Shown: positions 1-9,491, numbered from the stretch's first letter. The stretch: 64,000 bases of DNA from Azoarcus sp. PA01 (GCA_001274695.2 LARU01000002.1:992001-1056000), one strand, 5' to 3'. The notes: a model not told the origin generated them from the letters alone. Numbers and translations: made by a program.

Positions 1-374
1 GTCACGGTGCGGAAGTGATCGCACACCGCGTCCTTGATGCGCAGCGTGATGAATTCGAGGCTTTTCAGCGGCGACTGCTTGGCCGTGACATGGATGCGGA
101 TCGTGTCATCGACGGTGAACCACTTCGCCCAGGTCACGCCGTAGGCGAGGCGATAGATGTCGTCCTCGCTCTGGTAGCGGCCTTCGGCGAGGCGCCACAT
201 GACGCGGGTCGCGAGCCGGCTCTCGAGATTGGCGCGGTAGCACACGCGCCAGTCGCCGGAAAAACCGACTCCGCCGTGCGTCGGTGCAATCGACGCGGCG
301 CCGAGCGTCGCGAGTTCCTCGGCGAGCGTCGGCTCGAGGCCGCGCGGACAGGGGGAAAAAAAGGATTCGGACAT
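1..374 (-). CDS. THUMP-domain 23S rRNA (guanine-N2) methyltransferase, RlmL-like (5' part only)
   Basis: This is the N-terminal 124 codons of a gene that runs off the left edge. Reading starts at an ATG at 372-374 and gives MSESFFSPCPRGLEPTL, then a THUMP-type RNA-binding region with the stretch WRLAEGRYQSEDDIYRLA at about residues 60-80. The SPCPRGLE start and the following residues match the class I SAM-dependent RNA methyltransferases annotated as RlmL N-terminal-like or 'N6-adenine-specific DNA methylase' proteins, which modify 23S rRNA. The catalytic methyltransferase domain lies outside the window, so the exact target cannot be judged. The start is set by the family N-terminus; a longer reading in another frame over the same bases is arginine-rich and not real. 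Confidence 0.8.
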   Translation of the reverse strand, partial: MSESFFSPCPRGLEPTLAEELATLGAASIAPTHGGVGFSGDWRVCYRANLESRLATRVMWRLAEGRYQSEDDIYRLAYGVTWAKWFTVDDTIRIHVTAKQSPLKSLEFITLRIKDAVCDHFRTV

Positions 375-480
375 AGCGGGGACCACGATCGGAAAAAAAC
401 AGCATCGGAAAGGAGGCGGTGCCTCGGAGAGGCGCGGCGGCAAAGCGATCGTGCGACCGCGTCGCCGTCGGCAGGGTACG

Positions 481-903
481 TCAGAACGGCTTCAACACTG
501 CGAGAAAGACCACCGCGAACAGCACCAGCACCGGCACTTCGTTGAACACCCTGAACCAGACATGGCTGCGGGTGTTGCGCCCGGCAGCGAAATCGCGCAT
601 CAGCCGGCCACAGTAAAGGTGGTAGCCGATCAGGAAAACCACCAGCAGCGTCTTCGCGTGCAGCCAGCCGGCGTTGCCGAAACGGTCGCCGAAGCCGAAC
701 CACAGCCAGAAGCCGAGCACGACCGCGAGGATGCCGAGCGGCGTCATGAAGCGATAAAGCTTGTATTCCATCAGCGCGAGGCGCTCGCGCGTCGCTCCAT
801 CCTCGACCATCGCATGGTTCACGAACAGGCGCGGCAGATAGAACAGCCCTGCGAACCAGCTGACGACGAACGTGATGTGCAGCGCCTTGACCACCAGCAT
901 CAA
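481..903 (-). CDS. hemJ: Protoporphyrinogen IX oxidase HemJ
   Basis: A 140-residue integral membrane protein with four hydrophobic segments and the HemJ/CopD-like layout: a first helix with HITFVVSWFAGLFYLPRLF, a second with FMTPLGILAVVLGFW, and a third with the conserved lysine in LHAKTLLVVFLIGYHLY. HemJ oxidises protoporphyrinogen IX to protoporphyrin IX, the penultimate step of haem synthesis, in the inner membrane. Its length is normal for the family. Its start overlaps the stop of the upstream epimerase gene by four bases (ATGA), so the two are probably co-transcribed. Confidence 0.88.
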   Translation of the reverse strand: MMLVVKALHITFVVSWFAGLFYLPRLFVNHAMVEDGATRERLALMEYKLYRFMTPLGILAVVLGFWLWFGFGDRFGNAGWLHAKTLLVVFLIGYHLYCGRLMRDFAAGRNTRSHVWFRVFNEVPVLVLFAVVFLAVLKPF

Positions 904-1787
904 ATGTTTCCTCCGCGAGTCTTGAGTGCCGCGGCGAACCCTTCGCGCACGGTCGGGTATTTCAGGCGGGCGCGCAATTCACGCCGGATGCGCTCGTTCG
1001 ACAAACGGCGCGACTCCGACAGGAACGACAGCGCCATCGGCGAGAGCGTCGCGGCGATGTCGGCCCGGCTCATGCGCGGCGGCCGCGGAACGCCAAAAAA
1101 ATCCGCCGCGAAGTCGAAATAATCTCCCATTTTCATGCTCGTATCATCGACGGCGTTATACACCCGGCCCGGTCGCGCGCGAAAGATCGCGAGACAGGCG
1201 AGCTGCGCGAGGTCGTCGGCATGAATGTGGTTGGTATGGACGTCCTGGGCGGTGAGCAGCACCGGCTCGCCGCGCTGCAGACGCGCGAGCGGCAGGCGGT
1301 CGGCAGCGTAAATGCCCGGCGCGCGCAGGATGCTGACCGCGACTGCGCAGCGGCGGCCGAAATCCCTCACGCGGCGCTCGGCGTCGACGCGGCGTCGGGC
1401 GCGATCGGTGCGCGGCACGCAAGGACTCGCCTCGCTGACCCACGCGCCGCCGCAGTCGCCATAGACGCCCGTCGTACTAATGTATATGACCCGCTGTGGT
1501 AGACTCGGCCGCTGCGCCAGCGCTGCCAGCAGTGCGGCGGTACGCGGATCCCGGACGCCGCGAGCCGGAGGCGGGGCGAAATGCAGGACCACGTCGGCGA
1601 TCCCGGCCAGGCGTGCGAGGCTGCGCCGGTCGTCGAGGTCCGCGGGCAATGGGATCGCGCCACGTGAGCGCAGCGCCGCGCATGAGGCAGCGCTGCGCGT
1701 CACGGCATACACGCGGAAGCGTTTCGCCAGCCACGGAATCGCCCGCATGGCAACGTCACCGCTGCCGACGATCAATATTCTCTTCAT
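900..1787 (-). CDS. NAD(P)-dependent epimerase/dehydratase family protein (YeeZ-like)
   Basis: A 295-residue Rossmann-fold protein. The N-terminus MKRILIVGSGDVAMRAIPWL carries the glycine-rich dinucleotide-binding loop, and YISTTGVYGDCGG at about residues 100-112 gives the S/T plus Y region of extended short-chain dehydrogenases. The family includes YeeZ-type proteins of unknown substrate, so only a general oxidoreductase or epimerase role can be proposed. It precedes hemJ with a 4-base overlap and is divergent from the ferredoxin-reductase-like gene, only about 21 bases separating the two starts. Confidence 0.78.
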   Translation of the reverse strand: MKRILIVGSGDVAMRAIPWLAKRFRVYAVTRSAASCAALRSRGAIPLPADLDDRRSLARLAGIADVVLHFAPPPARGVRDPRTAALLAALAQRPSLPQRVIYISTTGVYGDCGGAWVSEASPCVPRTDRARRRVDAERRVRDFGRRCAVAVSILRAPGIYAADRLPLARLQRGEPVLLTAQDVHTNHIHADDLAQLACLAIFRARPGRVYNAVDDTSMKMGDYFDFAADFFGVPRPPRMSRADIAATLSPMALSFLSESRRLSNERIRRELRARLKYPTVREGFAAALKTRGGNI

Positions 1788-1808
1788 GTTTTGATTATCT
1801 CACGCCCG

Positions 1809-2834
1809 ATGCCGTTCCAGATTTCACTCGAGCCTGACGGACAGCGCTTCACTGCCGAAGACGACCAGACGATTCTCGACGCCGCGTTCGCGGCCGGCCT
1901 GCTGCTTCCGCACGGCTGCCGGGACGGCGCGTGCGGCGCCTGCAAGGGCCGCGTGCTCAGCGGCGAAGTCGACATCGGCGAAGTTTCGGCGAGCGCGCTG
2001 TCCGACGCGGAGCGCGCTGCCGGCCTCGCGCTGTTCTGCCGCGCCCGCGCCCGCAGCGACCTCGTCCTCGAAGCGCGCAACGTGCGGCGCGCCGGCGACA
2101 TCCCGGTCAGGAAGCTGCTCTGTCGCGTGCAGCGCCTGCGCCGCGTCGCTCACGACGTGATGATCGTCGAGGTGAAGCTGCCGGCCAGCGAGACGTTCCG
2201 CTTCCATGCCGGCCAGTACATCGACTTCATCCTCGCCGGCGGCGGCCGCCGCAGCTTCTCGATCGCCAATGCGCCGGACGACGCCGATCACCTCGAACTG
2301 CACGTTCGCCACGTGCCCGGCGGACAGTTCACCGACCACGTGTTCAACGCGATGAAAGAGCGCGACATCCTGCGCTTCGAAGGCCCGCTCGGCAGCTTCG
2401 GTCTGCGCGAGGACTCCACCGGGCCGGCGCTGCTGATCGCGGGCGGCACCGGGTTCGCGCCGATCAAGAGCATCGTCGAGCACGCGATCCGCACCGGACA
2501 AGGGCGGCCGATGACGTTGTACTGGGGGGCGCGCGACCGCGCCGGCCTTTACCTCGACGAGCTCGCGCGCTCCTGGGAATCGCTGCTGCCCGGTTTCCGC
2601 TATGTACCGGTCCTCTCGGAGCCGGGCGCGGGCGATGCGTGGAGCGGGCGGACGGGCCTCGTCCACCACGCCGCAATGCGGGACCTCCCCGACCTTTCCG
2701 CCCATGAAGTCTATGCCTGCGGCGCTCCGGCGATGATCGACGCGGCGCGCCGGGATCTGGTCGCCGAGCGTCGCCTGCGCGCAGAGGCTTTTTTCTCCGA
2801 CGCCTTCACCTTTGCTTCCGACGCGGGCCGCTGA
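1809..2834 (+). CDS. 2Fe-2S ferredoxin/FAD/NAD(P)H reductase (AscD/RfbI-like)
   Basis: A 341-residue electron-transfer flavoprotein. Residues 1-90 are a plant-type 2Fe-2S ferredoxin with the cysteine set in LPHGCRDGACGACKGRV plus a fourth Cys in LFCRAR. It is followed by an FAD domain (RSFSIANAP) and a nucleotide-binding domain (LLIAGGTGFAPIKS, YACGAPAMI). The order matches the reductases paired with CDP-6-deoxy-hexulose-3-dehydrase and some oxygenase reductases. No sugar or oxygenase partner lies next to it, so the partner is unknown. The ATG at 1809 (MPFQISLEPDG) fits the domain start; a TTG at 1791 would add six residues. Confidence 0.85.
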   Translation: MPFQISLEPDGQRFTAEDDQTILDAAFAAGLLLPHGCRDGACGACKGRVLSGEVDIGEVSASALSDAERAAGLALFCRARARSDLVLEARNVRRAGDIPVRKLLCRVQRLRRVAHDVMIVEVKLPASETFRFHAGQYIDFILAGGGRRSFSIANAPDDADHLELHVRHVPGGQFTDHVFNAMKERDILRFEGPLGSFGLREDSTGPALLIAGGTGFAPIKSIVEHAIRTGQGRPMTLYWGARDRAGLYLDELARSWESLLPGFRYVPVLSEPGAGDAWSGRTGLVHHAAMRDLPDLSAHEVYACGAPAMIDAARRDLVAERRLRAEAFFSDAFTFASDAGR

Positions 2835-2838
2835 AACG

Positions 2839-3975
2839 ATGGCCGAGACCGCCTTTCTCACGCGCGAACCGGTCGTCAACCGCAACCGGGCGATCACTGC
2901 GAACCGCCTGATCGCCCATGGCCCGAACATCGGCGCCGTCGTGGAAATGCTCAACGGACTCGGCGAGATGTGGCCGACTCATCACCCGGTTTTCCTCTGC
3001 CTCGGCAAGCTCGTGCCGACGCCGGAGCTGATGAAGTGGCAGGCGCCGACGAACGCGATGATCGAGATCCCGGTGCAGGCCCTCGCCCATCCGCAGACCC
3101 AGGCCCTGCTGCCGCAGCTGCGCGAAGCGGGGGTAAGCGTATGCCTGAGCTGGTTCGCGCCGGGAACGCCCGTGCCGGCCGGCTACGACTGGCGCTTCGT
3201 CCTGATGGACAGCAGGAAGCATCAGCTGCCGTCGGGTGCGCCCGGCATTGCCCTCGCGTGGGGGCTGCCGAATGTGGAGGCCTTCGGGCAGGCTATCCAG
3301 GCAGGCTACGACGGCGCCTCCGGCTGGTTCTTCCTGCACGGCAACCAGCCGCCGAAGCAGCTGTCGCCAGCGCACGCGCAGCTCGTCCGGCTGATCGGGC
3401 TGGTGCGCAACAACGCCGAGCTCCGCGAGATCGAGGCCGTGCTGCGCCAAGACGTCGCGGTTTCCTACAAGCTGTTGCGCTACATCAACTCCGCCGGATT
3501 CGGGCTGATGTGCGAGATCCAGTCCTTCCGCCATGCGGTCAGCATTCTGGGCTACGCGAACCTGCACAAATGGCTGTCGTTGCTGCTGGTCACCGCGAAC
3601 CGCGATCCGGGGGCGCCCGCGATGATGCAGACATCGATTTCGCGCGGCCGCTTCATGGAGGAGATCGGCATGTCGTTCTTCGACAAGTCCGAGCGTGACA
3701 ACCTGTTCATCACGGGCGCATTTTCGCTGCTCGACGTGATGCTCGGGACGTCGATGCAGGGCCTGCTCGAAGAGATGAGCCTTCCCGCTGCCGTCAGCGA
3801 CGCGCTGCTTCTGGATCAGGGCCCCTATGCACCTTTCCTGCAGCTGGCGAAAAAGTGTGAAAGTTTCGACCCGGCGGCGTTGCAGCAGCAAGCGGCGGAA
3901 CTGCAGATCGCTCCGGAGCAGATCAACCGCGCGCTCGTCCGCGCACTGGGCTTCGCAGACAGCCTGCAGGCCTGA
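2839..3975 (+). CDS. HDOD-domain signalling protein with degenerate EAL-like N-terminus
   Basis: A 378-residue protein of the EAL-HDOD (YuxH/CdgJ) type. The N-terminal segment FLTREPVVNRNRAITANRLI resembles the opening of these proteins, but EAL catalytic motifs are absent. The C-terminal half (about residues 175-375) is an HDOD domain with VLRQDVAVSYKLLRYINSAG and the following helical region. HDOD domains are non-catalytic relatives of HD phosphohydrolases and usually act as signalling adaptors. The start is the ATG at 2839, just after the stop of the reductase gene, suggesting co-transcription. The next gene downstream before the IS insertion was also an HDOD protein. Confidence 0.82.
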   Translation: MAETAFLTREPVVNRNRAITANRLIAHGPNIGAVVEMLNGLGEMWPTHHPVFLCLGKLVPTPELMKWQAPTNAMIEIPVQALAHPQTQALLPQLREAGVSVCLSWFAPGTPVPAGYDWRFVLMDSRKHQLPSGAPGIALAWGLPNVEAFGQAIQAGYDGASGWFFLHGNQPPKQLSPAHAQLVRLIGLVRNNAELREIEAVLRQDVAVSYKLLRYINSAGFGLMCEIQSFRHAVSILGYANLHKWLSLLLVTANRDPGAPAMMQTSISRGRFMEEIGMSFFDKSERDNLFITGAFSLLDVMLGTSMQGLLEEMSLPAAVSDALLLDQGPYAPFLQLAKKCESFDPAALQQQAAELQIAPEQINRALVRALGFADSLQA

Positions 3976-4080
3976 TAGGGGCCGGCGGACGGCCCGATCG
4001 GCCGCGTCCGGAGATGCAATATTTGTCAGGCGGTGTCGTTGCCGCAGGCATTCGGTCACATCGCGCGCAGCGCGTCGCCC

Positions 4081-5163
4081 CTAGTGTGCTGAGTTAGAAA
4101 TTCGCATACAAAATCGTTCAAGGCTGGCGAGGATGTCGTCAGTTGATTTGGTCCATGCGAAGGGTTTGGGATCATCGTTGTAGCGAGCAAGGTAGTCGCG
4201 GATGGCCTGCTCGAGTTGGCGGGTGGAACGGTGGGTGCCGCGACGAATCTGTTTTTCGGTGAGCTCGGCAAACCAGCGTTCGACCTGGTTGATCCAGGAG
4301 GCCGAGGTCGGGGTGAAATGGACGTGGAAACGCGGATGACGGGCAAACCAACTCCTGACCTTTGGCGTCTTGTGCGTGCCGTAGTTGTCCATCACCAGAT
4401 GGATGTCCAGACCGGCTGGGACGTTGGCTTCGATGGTGCGCAGAAAGGCCAGAAACTCGCGGCTGCGGTGGCGTCGGTGCAGTTCCCCGATGACTTCTCC
4501 GGTGGCGACATCGAGCGCCGCAAACAAAGTCGTTGTGCCGTGGCGCATATAGTCATGCGTTCGCCGTTCGGGAAGTCCCGGCGCCAGCGGCAGGATCGGC
4601 TGGGTGCGGTCGAGCGCCTGGATCTGGCTCTTCTCATCGACGCACAACACCATCGCCTTGACCGGGGGATCCAGATACAACCCGACGATGTCGCGGACCT
4701 TGTCGACGAACAGCGGATCGGTCGAGAGCTTGAATGTTTCCTGCCGGTGCGGTTGCAGGCCGAAGGCGCGCCAGATGCGGCTGACCGCCGTCTGCGACAT
4801 CCCCATCTCGCGCGCCATGCTGCGCGTACTCCAATGGGTGGCATTCTTCGGCACCGTTTCGAGCGTCTTGGCAATCACCGCATCGACACGGGTATCGTCG
4901 ATCGTACGCGGCGCCCCCGAGCGCGGGGCATCGAGCAGGCCATCGAGCCGATTCGCGTCAAAGCGGTTGCGCCATTTCGATACCATCTGCTGCGACACCG
5001 ACAAGCGTTGCGCGACAACCTTGCTGTCGACACCCGTCGCACACTCGAGAACGATCCGCGAGCGCAATGCGAGCGCCTGCGCGGTCTTACGCCGACGCGT
5101 CCAGGCTTCAAGCTGCTCGCGCTCGCTCTCGTTCAGCACGATCTCCACCTTCGGTCTGCCCAT
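4081..5163 (-). CDS. IS630-family transposase
   Basis: A 360-residue transposase from the ATG at 5163 ([17 protein letters not shown]). An N-terminal helix-turn-helix region with [20 protein letters not shown] is followed by a second HTH and a C-terminal DDE domain: [13 protein letters not shown] (first Asp), [18 protein letters not shown] (second Asp) and [20 protein letters not shown] (Glu). These are the IS630 catalytic signatures. The stop codon is TAG, made of the duplicated TA plus one flanking host base. A start ten codons upstream (5193) is possible but lacks the usual MGRP opening. Confidence 0.93.
   Translation of the reverse strand: MGRPKVEIVLNESEREQLEAWTRRRKTAQALALRSRIVLECATGVDSKVVAQRLSVSQQMVSKWRNRFDANRLDGLLDAPRSGAPRTIDDTRVDAVIAKTLETVPKNATHWSTRSMAREMGMSQTAVSRIWRAFGLQPHRQETFKLSTDPLFVDKVRDIVGLYLDPPVKAMVLCVDEKSQIQALDRTQPILPLAPGLPERRTHDYMRHGTTTLFAALDVATGEVIGELHRRHRSREFLAFLRTIEANVPAGLDIHLVMDNYGTHKTPKVRSWFARHPRFHVHFTPTSASWINQVERWFAELTEKQIRRGTHRSTRQLEQAIRDYLARYNDDPKPFAWTKSTDDILASLERFCMRISNSAH
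4084..4107. repeat. Left terminal inverted repeat of the IS630 element
   Basis: About 24 bases that pair with 5221-5244 with a few mismatches (common core CTGAGTTA then AAATT). The transposase reading frame runs through this end, its last codons lying inside the repeat. Confidence 0.88.
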
Positions 5164-5220
5164 CGCTGCCTCCTGTCGCCAATCGTACGGCATGAGAGAC
5201 CAGCGGATGAGCTAGTTGTT

Positions 5221-5244
5221 CAACAAATTTTTAACTCAGGACAC
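5221..5244. repeat. Right terminal inverted repeat of the IS630 element
   Basis: Partner of the repeat at 4084-4107. It is followed by the duplicated TA at 5245-5246 and then host sequence leading to the next gene. Confidence 0.88.
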
Positions 5245-5285
5245 TAGAATGCGCCATCGTCCCGACAAAAGCGCCCGGTCACCCG

Positions 5286-7277
5286 ATGACGGTCCTGTCC
5301 GAGCAACGCCTCTTCCCGTTTCGTTCTTTCGCCCCGCTCGCCGAGCACCGGGAGCGTGCGCTGCGGCTGCTCGCTCCCGATGCGCCCGACTGGGACGAGC
5401 TCGCGTCGCTGATCCTGCGTGACCCGGCCCTGCTCTGTTCGATTTTCGTCGCTGCCCCGCTGCCGCCGCGGCAGCGCCTCGCCTCGACGCTGCGCCTCGA
5501 ACTCTCGCAGCGGCTGCAGGTCCTCGGCGCCAGCGTGCTGCGCGCGTGGCTGCTGCAGCTCGCGTGGAACGCGGCTCCGCTCGAGCACGCGGTCCGCCTG
5601 CGCTCGGGCCAAGCCTTGATCGTGGCCGAATGCGCGCTCCATCTCGCGCTGGAAACCCGTTACGCGTATCCGGACGAAGCCTATCTCGCCGGTTTGTGGC
5701 ACCCGTTCGGCTCGACGGTCGTCCAGCGCTGCGGGCTCGCCGGCCCGCTTGCCGACGCGCTGGCATTCGACCATCCGCTGGAAGAAGCTGCCCGGTCCGC
5801 CCATCCGCTGGTGCCCTTGCTGCACACGGCGCGCCGGCTCGCCGGCGAGGGCTGGGAGCACGAGCTGCCCGGCCTCGCGCAGAAGTGCGGGCTGAGCGTC
5901 GAAGCGCTGCTGAGCCTGCGCACCGACGTCGGTTTCCTCGTGCGGCAGTCCTCGATCCCGCCCGCGCTGAGCGACGGGACCGCCGAGGAATCGCGTGACG
6001 AGACAGGCGGCGCCGCGCCGCGTGTTGCCTGGCCCGCAGCGTCTTGCGGATCGGGTCTTGATCCGATGCTCGACACGGCGCTGTCGGCACTCCTGCGCAC
6101 CGCCTTCATCGACCTCGACCCGCCGCGCGTCACGGAGCGCCTTACCCTGGCGCTTCGCCTGCTGTGCGGAAACGATGCGGATCCAATGTTCGTGGTCGCT
6201 GCCGACGAGCACGGCATCCTCCAGGCGCTGCCGCTGGGCGCAGGGCACGATATTGCGCAACCGTACGGCGAATTGGGGCTGCGCCTCGAGGACGAAACCA
6301 GCATCATCGCGCTGACGGCCCGCACGGCGAACCCTTCGTCATGTTTCCTGCGCCCCGGCATCCCTCTGCGAAGCGTCCCCGACTGGCATATCGTGCGCTG
6401 GCTCGGCCGCGAAGGGATTCGCTGCATGCCGCTGGAATTGAAGGACGGCACAGGCGTCGCCGTCATCGCGGCCGACGAGCTCAACCCGCTGCCGCCCGCC
6501 GCCGCGCGCGTCGTGGCCGCCCTCGCGAGCGCTGCGGCGCGGGCGCTGCGCGATCTCGACCGGCGGCGCAGCGCGCGCGCCGAAACCGAAGAACGCATCG
6601 AGGCGCATCATCGCGAACATGTCCGGCGCATCGTCCACGAAGCGCGCAGTCCGCTGACCGTCATCAAGAGCTATCTTGGCCTCGTCGCCCAGCACCATCC
6701 GGATGCGCCGGGGCTCGCCGGAAAAATGGATGCGCTGCACGGCGAGATTGACCGCATCACCGAGCTTCTGGAGCGCGCAGCCCGCACTCCCGTTGCCGAA
6801 CCCGAACCCGCACGCTGCCGCGTCCCCGAGCTGCTGCAGGAACTCCACGGCCTGTACGGCGAATCCCTGTTCGCGCGGCGCGGCATCCATTTCGAGGTGC
6901 GCGCCGCAGCCGCTGTGCCTGCCGCCGCGATCCCGGGTTCGGCACTGCGCCAGGTGCTGTTGAACCTGTTCCGCAATGCGGCCGAGGCCCTCCACCCGGG
7001 AGGCCGCTTCTCGGTCGCCGTCCCCGGCCAGCTGCTTGCGAACGGCAGGCAATGCCTGGAAATCCGCCTGATCGACAACGGCCCCGGCCTGCCCGCGGAA
7101 CGGCTCGCGGATCTTTTCAGTCCGCGCCCGAGCGGCAAGGGCAGCGGACACGACGGCATCGGTCTGTCGATCGTCCAGGAAATCCTCCAGCAATGGCACG
7201 GCCTGATTCTTTGCCGCAGCCAGGCCGGGAGCGGCACGAGCTTCCAATTGCTGTTACCTCTGGATACAAACGCCTGA
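5286..7277 (+). CDS. HDOD-like/sensor histidine kinase fusion
   Basis: A 663-residue protein without obvious membrane segments. The first ~220 residues are HDOD-like (SLILRDPALLCSIFVAA, then helices typical of the fold). A linker/GAF-like region follows. From about residue 440 there is a histidine kinase: H-box RRIVHEARSPLTVIKSY, N-box RQVLLNLFRNAAEAL, and the ATP lid regions LIDNGPGLPAERL and HDGIGLSIVQEIL. It therefore should autophosphorylate on the H-box histidine. The next gene encodes a receiver-domain protein 51 bases downstream, a natural partner. The IS630 element ends 40 bases upstream, so the native promoter may have been displaced. Confidence 0.85.
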   Translation: MTVLSEQRLFPFRSFAPLAEHRERALRLLAPDAPDWDELASLILRDPALLCSIFVAAPLPPRQRLASTLRLELSQRLQVLGASVLRAWLLQLAWNAAPLEHAVRLRSGQALIVAECALHLALETRYAYPDEAYLAGLWHPFGSTVVQRCGLAGPLADALAFDHPLEEAARSAHPLVPLLHTARRLAGEGWEHELPGLAQKCGLSVEALLSLRTDVGFLVRQSSIPPALSDGTAEESRDETGGAAPRVAWPAASCGSGLDPMLDTALSALLRTAFIDLDPPRVTERLTLALRLLCGNDADPMFVVAADEHGILQALPLGAGHDIAQPYGELGLRLEDETSIIALTARTANPSSCFLRPGIPLRSVPDWHIVRWLGREGIRCMPLELKDGTGVAVIAADELNPLPPAAARVVAALASAAARALRDLDRRRSARAETEERIEAHHREHVRRIVHEARSPLTVIKSYLGLVAQHHPDAPGLAGKMDALHGEIDRITELLERAARTPVAEPEPARCRVPELLQELHGLYGESLFARRGIHFEVRAAAAVPAAAIPGSALRQVLLNLFRNAAEALHPGGRFSVAVPGQLLANGRQCLEIRLIDNGPGLPAERLADLFSPRPSGKGSGHDGIGLSIVQEILQQWHGLILCRSQAGSGTSFQLLLPLDTNA

Positions 7278-7328
7278 ACTGAGGCATTATTGTCCGTCCA
7301 GCGAATGCATTGATCAGAGCGGAGAACC

Positions 7329-9491
7329 ATGGCTATTCCGGCAGAAGAGCCTTTCTATGACAGTGCATCCGACGCTCGGACGGATTGCGCCTCGGCGCGC
7401 ATCCTCGTCGTCGATGATGACGCACCGCTGCGGCGCACCCTGCCGCATCTGCTCGCAAGCGAAGGGCGCAGCTTCGACGATTGCGCGAGCGTCGCCGAAA
7501 CGATCGTCCGGCTGCACGACACGCAGTACGACCTGATCCTGCTCGACTACCGCCTGCCCGACGGCACCGGTCTTGCCGTGCTCGACTGGCTCGCGAGCCG
7601 TCGCCGCAGCGAAGCCGTGATCATGATTTCCGGCGAGGATGCGATCGACGCCGCGATCGGCGCGCTGCGACGCGGGGCGGACGACTTCGTGCGCAAGCCC
7701 TACCATGTCGCGCAGCTGCAGCGCGCCGTGCAGGGCGCGCTGCACAAGACGGCGCTGGAGCGCGCGAATCAGGCGATGAGCCGGCGCCTGCGCGCCTCGG
7801 AGCGACTGCACCGCTATCTCGTCGAGAGTTCGCCGGACCTGATCTTCACCCTCGATACCGCCGGGCGCTTCAGTTACCTCAACCCGCGCGTCGAAGAGCT
7901 CCTCGGATTCGAGCGCGACCAGCTGATCGGCACTCCGTTCCTGTCGCTCGTGATGCCGGACGACGCGGAGCGCATCGAACGCCTGCTGGAGGCGGAACAA
8001 AAAGGCGCCGGCGCCGCGTTTTCCGTCGAGCTGCGGCTGCGCCGCCCGAGGCCCGCAACGGCCGGATGCGTCACCGTGGCGCTGCAGGCCACGCCGATGC
8101 TCGCCGCGACCGCCGACCGGCGCTCCTGCGGGCTCTACGGCGTCGCACGCGACATTTCCGAGCGCAAGCGCGCCGAAGAGATCATCACTTTTCAGGCCTA
8201 TCACGACCAGCTCACCCAGTTGCCGAACCGCGTGCTGTTCAAGGACCGGCTCGAGCTGGCGATCGTCCAGGCGCAGCGCCAGCGCAGCATGCTCGCCGTG
8301 ATGTTCATCGACGTCGACCGCTTCAAGCTCGTCAACGACAGCTACGGCCACGCCGAGGGCGACGCGTTGCTGCGCGGCATCGCAGGGCGCCTGGCGGCGG
8401 CGCTACGGCGCGGCGACACGCTGGCGCGCCTCGGCGGCGACGAGTTCACCGTCCTGCTTCCGGACATCGGCCACGCCCGCGATGCCGAAACTGCCGCGCG
8501 CAAGATCCTCGCGGCGCTCGACACCCCGTTCACGCTCGGGCACGGCGAGTTCCGCGCGACGGCAAGTGTCGGCGTCGCGCTCTATCCGCGCGACGGCGGG
8601 ACTGCCGAAGCGCTGACACAGCACGCCGACATCGCGATGTATCAGGTCAAGCGCTCGGGGAAGAACGGTTTCCGGTTTTTCGACCCGGAACTCAACCACG
8701 ACCACCATGACCGGATCACGCTCGAGAACGATCTGCGCGCGGCAGTCGACCAAGCGCAATTGCAGCTTTACTTCCAGCCGCAGGTCAGCCTTTCGCAACA
8801 ACGGGTCGTCGGCACCGAGGCGCTGTTGCGCTGGAACCGTCCGGCCCATGGTTTCGTCGCCCCCGACCTGTTCATCCCGCTCGCCGAGGAACTCGGCCTG
8901 ATCGGCGAAATCAGCCGCTGGGTGCTGGATGCGGCCTGCGGACAACTGGCGCAGTGGCGACAGGCAGGGTTTGCCGACCTGAAGATGTCACTCAATCTGT
9001 CGACGCACGATTTCGAGCGTGAGGACATCGTCTCCGCAGTCATCGAGTGCCTGCAACGGCACGACATCCCGCCCGGCCGTCTCGACCTCGAAATCACCGA
9101 AAGCATGATGATGCAGGATACGGCGCTCGTCGCACACAAGGTGCGGCAACTGCGCGACGCCGGCCTCGGCATCGCGATCGACGATTTCGGCACCGGTTAT
9201 TCGGCGCTTGGATATCTGCAGAAAATCCCCGTCAGCACGCTGAAGATCGACCGCAGCTTCGTGCGCGACCTCGACGGACCGGTGACGAACCCGATCATCT
9301 CGGCCATCACCGGGATTGCGCGCGGTTTCGGGCTGCAATTGATCGCCGAAGGCATCGAACGCCCGGCGCAGGCCGAAACGCTCCGCGCCCTCGGATGCGA
9401 CGTGATGCAGGGCTTCTACTATTCGCGTCCCACGCCGCCGAATGAAACCATTGCGTGGATGACGACGCCGCCCGCGCGTTTGCTGAACTGA
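7329..9491 (+). CDS. Response regulator with PAS, GGDEF and EAL domains
   Basis: A 720-residue c-di-GMP enzyme. Residues ~20-135 are a receiver with acidic DDD pocket, phosphoacceptor in YDLILLDYRLPDG and lysine in DDFVRKPY. A PAS domain follows (~155-275). The GGDEF domain is intact (RLGGDEFTVLLPD) and has an RRGD inhibitory I-site five residues earlier. The EAL domain has GTEALLRWNRP, ITESMMMQD, DDFGTGYSALGYL and LIAEGIE, so both cyclase and phosphodiesterase motifs are complete. The adjacent HDOD/kinase gene upstream is the likely phosphodonor. A terminator for the opposite-strand gene lies just beyond the stop. Confidence 0.92.
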   Translation: MAIPAEEPFYDSASDARTDCASARILVVDDDAPLRRTLPHLLASEGRSFDDCASVAETIVRLHDTQYDLILLDYRLPDGTGLAVLDWLASRRRSEAVIMISGEDAIDAAIGALRRGADDFVRKPYHVAQLQRAVQGALHKTALERANQAMSRRLRASERLHRYLVESSPDLIFTLDTAGRFSYLNPRVEELLGFERDQLIGTPFLSLVMPDDAERIERLLEAEQKGAGAAFSVELRLRRPRPATAGCVTVALQATPMLAATADRRSCGLYGVARDISERKRAEEIITFQAYHDQLTQLPNRVLFKDRLELAIVQAQRQRSMLAVMFIDVDRFKLVNDSYGHAEGDALLRGIAGRLAAALRRGDTLARLGGDEFTVLLPDIGHARDAETAARKILAALDTPFTLGHGEFRATASVGVALYPRDGGTAEALTQHADIAMYQVKRSGKNGFRFFDPELNHDHHDRITLENDLRAAVDQAQLQLYFQPQVSLSQQRVVGTEALLRWNRPAHGFVAPDLFIPLAEELGLIGEISRWVLDAACGQLAQWRQAGFADLKMSLNLSTHDFEREDIVSAVIECLQRHDIPPGRLDLEITESMMMQDTALVAHKVRQLRDAGLGIAIDDFGTGYSALGYLQKIPVSTLKIDRSFVRDLDGPVTNPIISAITGIARGFGLQLIAEGIERPAQAETLRALGCDVMQGFYYSRPTPPNETIAWMTTPPARLLN

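Larger units (their letters stand above)
4082..5246 (-). mobile_element. IS630-family insertion sequence with TA target duplication
   Basis: A compact element with a single transposase gene. Its ends are imperfect inverted repeats (4084 inward GTGTGCTGAGTTA; 5244 inward on the other strand GTGTCCTGAGTTA), flanked on each side by TA (4082-4083 and 5245-5246). Duplicated TA is the hallmark of IS630/Tc1-mariner transposition. The body is 1161 bases. It sits between an HDOD gene and an HDOD/kinase gene without visibly interrupting either reading frame. Transposase and both ends look intact, so it may still be active. Confidence 0.92.

Noticed and set aside
3976..5285. The IS630 element as a gene-disrupting insertion
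   Set aside because: Joining the flanks does not restore a longer frame; both neighbouring genes have complete family ends.
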